The position numbers and the translations under genes were made by a program. Positions 60,563-64,000 of a stretch of DNA of 64,000 bases are shown piece by piece (the first letter of the stretch is position 1; each line of letters starts with the position of its first letter). The notes below the pieces were generated by a model. It made no database searches and was not told where the DNA came from. It worked only from the letters and a program-made list of their open reading frames with translations. Where the stretch lies: contig NZ_AP029019.1 of assembly GCF_037101375.1 (NCBI RefSeq), positions 4,343,501 through 4,407,500 on the forward strand, in the 5' to 3' direction. The DNA comes from Acidovorax sp. DW039. Its GTDB lineage: Bacteria > Pseudomonadota > Gammaproteobacteria > Burkholderiales > Burkholderiaceae_C.

Positions 60563-62254
60563 GTGACACCTTCACGCATTCCACGCGCATCCTCCGCCAC
60601 GCAAGGCACCCGCACCACAACAACCACCAGCAGCCCGCGCCTTGGGGTGCTGGCGGCAGCCACGCTGGCGGCGTGGGCCGCAGCGGCGTCCCCTGCCATG
60701 GCGCAGGACACGGCTTCGCGCATCGCCCGTGTCACCGTCTACCCCGGCAGCGCCACGGTAGAGCGCGTGGCCAAGGTGCCTGCCGGTGCGCGCAGCATCA
60801 CGCTGGGCTGCCTGCCCGCATCGCTGGATGCGCAAAGCCTGCAGATCAACGCCGACCCCGCCGTGCGCGTGGGCGAGTTCAATGTGCGCACCGAAGACCG
60901 CGACGTGGTGGCAGCGTGCGCCAGCCCGCTCGACGGGCGCATTCGCGAGCTGGAGGACCAGATCGCCGCCTTGAAGGCCGAGGCGGCCTCGCTAGAGCTG
61001 GTGGACGGCTACCTCAAAAACGTGGCCACGGCGGGTGGTGGGCTTGAGACGCCCAGCGGCCGCCCGCAAGCCGCCACACCCGCGCAGATCACCGCCACCG
61101 CAGAGACACTGCGCAAGTCGGCACAAGAATCACAAACCCGCGCCTACCAGCTGCAGCGCAAGCAGCAGGCTCTGGAACTCGCCCTCAAGCCCCTGACGGC
61201 AGAGCGTGAACGCACCGCCAGCCAGCGCGCGCAGGTGGTCTCTGTCACCGTCACCCTGGCCACCGAGCGCGAGGCCGAGCTGCGCCTGTCCTACCAGGTG
61301 CGCGGCACAGGCTGGCAGCCCACCTACCGCGCCACGCTCGACGCTGCCAAGCCCAGCGTGCTGCTGGAGCGCCAGGCCCTGGTGGCGCAAAACAGCGGCG
61401 AAGACTGGAGCAACGTGCAGCTCACCCTCTCCACCGGCCAGCCCGGCCGCGCCACCCAGGGCCGCCTGCCCCGCCCCTGGACGCTGGATATCGCCCCGCC
61501 CGTCCCCAAGTCGGCTCCGGCTGTCGCTATGGCGATGTCGGCACCGGCGCCCGCATCGCCCGTCGCACGGCGCGGCGTGGCCGAGGATGCCCTGCCCAGC
61601 TTTGAAGTGAGCACCACGGACAAAGCCTTTGCCACTGAATTTGCGGTGCCGCAGCGCATCACCGTGCCCTCCAACGGCCAGCGCGTCACGCTGGCGCTGG
61701 GCAACTACACCGCCCCGGTCACCCTCATTACCCGCACAGCCCCCGCCGTGGAAGAAGCAGCCTACCTGGTGGCCGAGCTGGCACCGCCCCCCGGCGTGTG
61801 GCCCGTGGGCACTGCCAACCTGTACCGAGATGGGGCCTTTGTGGGCACCGGGCGCATCGACTTTGCAGCGGCCACCAGTGCCAATGGCACCAGCAGCCTG
61901 GCCTTTGGGCGCGACGAACTGATCACCGTGCGCGCCGAGCCCGTGCAGGACCTGACCAGCAGCGCGGGCTTTACCGGCTCGCGCGTGGAGCGCCGCACCC
62001 GCCGCGCCTACACGGTAGAAAACCGCCACAAGACGCCCGTCACCCTGCAGGTGCTGCATGCCGCGCCCCAGTCGCGCAACGAGAAGATCGAGGTCGAATC
62101 GCGCTACCAGCCCCAGCCTGCCGACCAGGCCTGGAACCGCACACCCGGCACCGTGGCCTGGCAACAGCCGCTGGCGGCAGGGGCCACCGCGCAGTTCAGC
62201 GCCGAACACACCATCCGCTACGCCAAAGACCTGGACGTGCAGGAACGCCAATGA
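60563..62254 (+). CDS. DUF4139 domain protein (mucoidy inhibitor-like)
   Basis: The 563-residue product starts at a GTG with AGGAG 7 nt upstream. A signal peptide ends near residue 48 (SPAMAQ). The domain order is DUF4140 (about 53-160: IARVTVYPGSATVERVAKVPAGARSI), a coiled coil (about 165-245) and DUF4139 (about 250-560: LRLSYQVRGTGWQPTYRATLD, then AQNSGEDWSNVQLTLSTGQP). The function is unknown; the group includes 'mucoidy inhibitor A' annotations without clear mechanism. The stop overlaps pgpA by 4 nt. Confidence 0.9.
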   Translation: MTPSRIPRASSATQGTRTTTTTSSPRLGVLAAATLAAWAAAASPAMAQDTASRIARVTVYPGSATVERVAKVPAGARSITLGCLPASLDAQSLQINADPAVRVGEFNVRTEDRDVVAACASPLDGRIRELEDQIAALKAEAASLELVDGYLKNVATAGGGLETPSGRPQAATPAQITATAETLRKSAQESQTRAYQLQRKQQALELALKPLTAERERTASQRAQVVSVTVTLATEREAELRLSYQVRGTGWQPTYRATLDAAKPSVLLERQALVAQNSGEDWSNVQLTLSTGQPGRATQGRLPRPWTLDIAPPVPKSAPAVAMAMSAPAPASPVARRGVAEDALPSFEVSTTDKAFATEFAVPQRITVPSNGQRVTLALGNYTAPVTLITRTAPAVEEAAYLVAELAPPPGVWPVGTANLYRDGAFVGTGRIDFAAATSANGTSSLAFGRDELITVRAEPVQDLTSSAGFTGSRVERRTRRAYTVENRHKTPVTLQVLHAAPQSRNEKIEVESRYQPQPADQAWNRTPGTVAWQQPLAAGATAQFSAEHTIRYAKDLDVQERQ

Positions 62255-62796
62255 CCTTTGATTCCCCGACTTCTGCAGCAGCCACCGGCGTGGCCGCCCC
62301 GCGCCGCGCCAGCGCCGCCTTCATGCTGGCCCACCCGGCCCATGCCATTGCGCTGGGCTTTGGCTCAGGCCTCTCGCCCATCGCGCCCGGCACCGTGGGT
62401 ACGCTGTGGGGCTGGATGTCGTTTCTGGTGCTCAAGCCCTGGCTGACGGCCTGGCAAATGGGCGCACTGATTGCGGGCGGAGCCCTGCTAGGCTGGTGGG
62501 CATGCACCACCACCGCGCGCAACCTGCGCGTGGCCGACCCCGGCGCGATCGTGTGGGACGAGATCGTCGCCTTCTGGCTCGTGCTGTGGCTGGCCATGCC
62601 CATGGGCCTGTCGGGCCAGATTGTGGCCTTCGCCCTGTTCCGCTTTTTTGACGCCGCCAAGCCCGGCCCGGTGGGCTGGGCCGATGGCCTCTTCAAAGGC
62701 TTTGGCTGGCGCGGGGGCTGGGGCATTCTGTTTGACGACTTTGTGGCCGCCTTCTGCACGCTGCTGGTGATTGCGCTGTGGAGATTTTTTGCATGA
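62251..62796 (+). CDS. pgpA: Phosphatidylglycerophosphatase A
   Basis: The 181-residue membrane enzyme dephosphorylates phosphatidylglycerol phosphate in phospholipid synthesis. Family motifs include GFGSGLSPIAPGTVGTLWG, ADPGAIVWDEIVAFW and FRFFDAAKPGPVGWAD, with the conserved acidic residues for metal binding. The ATG overlaps the stop of the DUF4139 gene (ATGA), and the pgpA stop overlaps the following pncC-type start in the same way. Confidence 0.95.
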   Translation: MTFDSPTSAAATGVAAPRRASAAFMLAHPAHAIALGFGSGLSPIAPGTVGTLWGWMSFLVLKPWLTAWQMGALIAGGALLGWWACTTTARNLRVADPGAIVWDEIVAFWLVLWLAMPMGLSGQIVAFALFRFFDAAKPGPVGWADGLFKGFGWRGGWGILFDDFVAAFCTLLVIALWRFFA

Positions 62797-63353
62797 GCAC
62801 CACCCACACGCCCAGCGCCCCGGCTACGGATTTGCTACCAAAAAGTGAGCTGTCTGCGCTTATCCATCAAGCGCTAGAGGCCGATTTGACTCAAATCTCC
62901 TCCACCCTGCTCGCCCGCGGCTGGATGCTGGCCACCGCCGAGAGCTGCACCGGCGGCATGATTGCCGCAGCCTGCACCGACCTGGCAGGCTCCAGCCAGT
63001 GGTTTGAGCGGGGCTTCGTCACCTATTCCAACGAGGCCAAGACCGACCTGCTGGGCGTGCCCGCTGCGCTGATCGCCGCCCACGGCGCCGTGAGCGAACC
63101 CGTGGCCCACGCCATGGCAGCAGGCGCAGTCGCCCGCTCCCGCGCCCAGGTGGCCGTGGCCGTCACCGGCATTGCAGGCCCCACCGGCGGCAGTGCCGAC
63201 AAGCCCGTGGGCACCGTCTGGTTCGGCTGGGCCGTGAACGGCCACATCACCACCGCCACCCGCCGCTTTGACGGAGACCGCGCAGCCGTGCGGCAGCAGA
63301 CGCTGGCGTGGGCGTGCGAACGGTTGAATGCACTCATCAACGCAGGCCACTGA
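62793..63353 (+). CDS. pncC: CinA C-terminal-type nicotinamide-nucleotide amidase
   Basis: The 186-residue protein is the deamidase half of CinA (PncC), which converts NMN to nicotinic-acid mononucleotide. The catalytic serine S51 lies in ATAESCTGGMIAA; VTGIAGPTGGSADKPVGTVW completes the active-site region. Residues 15-34 (LPKSELSALIHQALEADLTQ) are encoded by an in-frame palindromic repeat and precede the normal start of the domain, so the repeat lengthens the N-terminus. The start overlaps pgpA by 4 nt. Confidence 0.93.
   Translation: MSTTHTPSAPATDLLPKSELSALIHQALEADLTQISSTLLARGWMLATAESCTGGMIAAACTDLAGSSQWFERGFVTYSNEAKTDLLGVPAALIAAHGAVSEPVAHAMAAGAVARSRAQVAVAVTGIAGPTGGSADKPVGTVWFGWAVNGHITTATRRFDGDRAAVRQQTLAWACERLNALINAGH
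62835..62893 (+). repeat. Palindromic repeat (family C), in-frame copy inside pncC
   Basis: This copy reads GAGCTGTCTGCGCTTATCC, then ATCAAGCGCTAGAGGCCGA and TTTGACTCAA, matching the intergenic copy near ung except in the loop. It is in frame in the N-terminal segment of pncC, before the conserved amidase domain. Confidence 0.85.
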
Positions 63354-63439
63354 CACCCTTCGCTTCAGCGTCTGCCCAGCGCACCCGGCGCAGGTTGCTT
63401 ATGCGTAAAACGAGCATGCATATGCACCATCCGATGCAA

Positions 63440-63537
63440 GCAAACCCAGCGCCCATGCGGGTTTGCGGCAGATCAAACGCCGGTGCAGACGCATTCGAAC
63501 AATGGGGCTTTCCTTCATTCCTGATGCTGAAAGCCCC
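63440..63537 (+). promoter_or_regulatory. Two hairpins in the ssuD leader
   Basis: GCAAACCC (63440-63447) pairs with GGGTTTGC (63459-63466). GGGGCTTT (63504-63511) pairs with AAAGCCCC (63530-63537), and this second stem ends 2 nt before the ssuD ATG. The first may end pncC transcripts. The second covers the place where a ribosome-binding site should be, so it may affect ssuD translation. Confidence 0.5.
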
Positions 63538-63539
63538 TC

Positions 63540-64000
63540 ATGAGCCTCAACGTTTTCTGGTTTCTTCCCACCCACGGCGATGGCCGTTACCTTGGCAGCA
63601 CGCAACAAGCGCGGGCCGTCGATCAAACCTATCTGCAGCAGATTGCCCAGGCCGCTGAACGCTTGGGCTACGGCGGTGTGCTGGTGCCCACGGGGCGCTC
63701 GTGCGAAGACTCGTGGGTCGTTGCCTCCAATCTGGCAGCGGTCACGCGCACGCTCAAGTTTCTGGTGGCGCTGAGACCCTCCACGTTCTCCGTCACAGCC
63801 AATGCGCGCATGGCGGCCACGCTCGATCGCCTCTCAGGCGGGCGCCTGCTCATCAACGTGGTGGCCGGAGGCGACGCGGGAGATCTGGAGGCCGATGGCA
63901 CCTTCCTCTCGCACGCTGCACGCTACGACCATGCGCGTGAGTTCCTCCAAGTGTGGAAAGGCCTGCTGGCGGGCGAGACGGTGGACTTTGAAGGCGAGCA
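63540..64000 (+). CDS. ssuD: FMNH2-dependent alkanesulfonate monooxygenase, N-terminal part
   Basis: The first 153 codons are inside the window; the gene runs off the right edge. SsuD releases sulfite from alkanesulfonates for use as sulfur. [19 protein letters not shown] and [16 protein letters not shown] match E. coli SsuD closely, including the conserved cysteine in [18 protein letters not shown] and the luciferase-like barrel strands follow. No ssuE or ssuABC gene is visible. No ribosome-binding site precedes the ATG; a stem-loop occupies that position. Confidence 0.93.
   Translation, partial: MSLNVFWFLPTHGDGRYLGSTQQARAVDQTYLQQIAQAAERLGYGGVLVPTGRSCEDSWVVASNLAAVTRTLKFLVALRPSTFSVTANARMAATLDRLSGGRLLINVVAGGDAGDLEADGTFLSHAARYDHAREFLQVWKGLLAGETVDFEGE

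Overview
The window is high-GC DNA that looks like the chromosome of a betaproteobacterium in the Comamonadaceae (Acidovorax-like). This rests on gene content and order (recG-oxyR, apaG next to a Gcr-type membrane protein, a trp cluster containing a LysE exporter and a chorismate mutase), near-complete coding density and many 4-nt ATGA gene overlaps. The assignment is inferred from protein resemblance, not from a database search. I saw no rRNA, tRNA, CRISPR array, transposase, integrase or phage gene.

Layout. 1-128: start of ubiA, running off the left edge. 325-6987: signalling block with a CHASE3/GAF hybrid kinase carrying three receivers, CheR, a receiver-less CheB, a receiver-kinase fusion and a convergent single-domain receiver. 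7178-13197: oxidative-stress and housekeeping block on the minus strand (dps, an M20 lipoprotein dipeptidase, oxyR, recG). 13295-17640: HD-GYP protein, pfkB, queA and a lipoprotein on the plus strand. 17899-20241: an OmpA-like protein with three cadherin/Ig-like repeats. 20343-26455: trp operon on the minus strand, ordered trpL-trpE-chorismate mutase-trpG-lysE-trpD-small membrane protein-trpC, followed by ung, with a readable leader peptide and attenuator. 26625-28849: chalcone-isomerase-like protein, gph, a small unknown gene and a Gly/Ser-rich lipoprotein. 28945-40868: a tightly overlapping glycogen/trehalose operon, glgC-glgX-treZ-malQ::treY-glgA. 41305-47395: an SH3-like protein and an SPFH protein divergent from a response regulator/kinase pair. 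47445-55828: rpe, apaG, Gcr-type protein, antiporter, YbdK-type ligase, tautomerase, LysR regulator and thiL. 55849-60365: orphan TRAP binding protein divergent from a PL10-type pectate lyase, then a ferric-reductase-like flavocytochrome. 60563-64000: DUF4139 protein, pgpA, pncC (CinA C-terminal type) and the start of ssuD.

Working together. The glg/tre operon can make ADP-glucose, build alpha-glucan, debranch it and release trehalose. The trp operon is probably controlled by transcription attenuation through a leader peptide containing Trp-Pro-Trp. The divergent SPFH and two-component genes suggest an envelope-sensing unit.

The least ordinary sequence is repetitive DNA: (i) four copies of a palindromic repeat of about 50-60 bp, three of them read in frame inside gph, thiL and pncC; (ii) a 271-bp element of nested palindromes bounded by perfect 26-bp inverted repeats immediately after oxyR; (iii) a 110-bp element with 17-bp inverted ends next to a receiver gene.
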